Shown: positions 63,969 to 64,000 of the stretch, in pieces
Position numbering within the stretch: the stretch's first letter is position 1
Layout of the letters: each line of letters starts with the position of its first letter
NCBI RefSeq assembly: GCF_005222845.1
Contig: NZ_STFZ01000014.1
Span: 337,517-401,516 of the forward strand
From: Rhizobium sp. FY34
GTDB taxonomy: Bacteria; Pseudomonadota; Alphaproteobacteria; Rhizobiales; Rhizobiaceae
Length of the DNA stretch: 64,000 bases
Direction of reading: 5' to 3'
The notes under the pieces: generated by a model
Databases searched by the model: none
What the model was told of the DNA's origin: nothing
Seen by the model: the letters and a program-made list of their open reading frames with translations, nothing else
Position numbers and translations under genes: made by a program

Positions 63969-64000
63969 TCTGCCCGGCACATGTTTTCACTTGGCGCTTG

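Noticed and set aside
1-64000. tRNA, rRNA, CRISPR arrays, replication origin or intact prophage
   Set aside because: Read for clover-leaf ends, regularly spaced repeats, repABC-type genes and phage structural genes; none was recognised by eye.

Overview
The window looks like accessory DNA of a GC-rich alphaproteobacterium, most likely Rhizobiaceae-like. The evidence is indirect: dense operons joined by ATGA stop/start overlaps, many ABC importers each with a local GntR, AraC, TetR or LysR regulator, FixJ-like response regulators, Tat-exported dehydrogenases, and intergenic inverted repeats of the kind common in rhizobia. No rRNA, tRNA, CRISPR array or replication origin was seen, so chromosome and megaplasmid cannot be told apart.

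Layout. 1-8890: the end of a branched-chain-amino-acid-type (HAAT) importer, a PcaD-like hydrolase, an AraC regulator, an aldehyde dehydrogenase and a Tat-exported GMC oxidoreductase, probably for uptake and oxidation of an alcohol or aldehyde. 9057-10440: remnants of an IS701-like transposase, an IS3-family orfA/orfB pair and a tyrosine recombinase. 10487-12210: an MFS exporter and Dps. 13091-17201: a tri-haem cytochrome with an IorA/IorB-type molybdenum hydroxylase. 17771-19605: a short AraC protein and two response-regulator-type proteins. 20124-25249: a four-gene hydrolase/amidohydrolase/XapX/isochorismatase-like cluster under an AraC regulator. 25449-30497: a 1682-residue pseudokinase/AAA/GAF/histidine-kinase hybrid.

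31109-38763: a TetR regulator divergent from a complete peptide-type ABC importer and a serine beta-lactamase-like hydrolase, with a 38-bp palindromic candidate operator between them. 38838-47247: a divergon built around a GntR regulator. Its left arm holds a TIGR04076-like protein, an aldo/keto reductase and a HAAT binding protein. Its right arm holds the matching LivGFHM genes and an aldo/keto reductase fused to a Rid domain. I know of no assigned function for this set. 47338-54615: a 5-oxoproline cluster (PxpA, fused PxpB-PxpC, DUF1445 D-glutamate cyclase-like protein, NRAMP-like carrier, GntR) that also carries a biotin carboxylase-BCCP protein. Together with the PxpBC fusion this makes up all the domains of a urea-carboxylase-like enzyme. 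54650-61260: a polyamine-type ABC importer, a gamma-aminobutyraldehyde dehydrogenase-like enzyme and a LysR regulator. 61464-63968: a bufferin-type copper-binding peptide operon (DUF2282 precursor, MNIO/DUF692 enzyme, DUF2063 partner, DoxX).

Most of the window is scavenging: import of organic nitrogen or carbon compounds, then oxidation in the periplasm or cytoplasm. The parts most worth a second look are the GntR divergon at 38838-47247, the biotin-linked PxpBC cluster, the giant pseudokinase sensor with its orphan regulators, and the bufferin operon.
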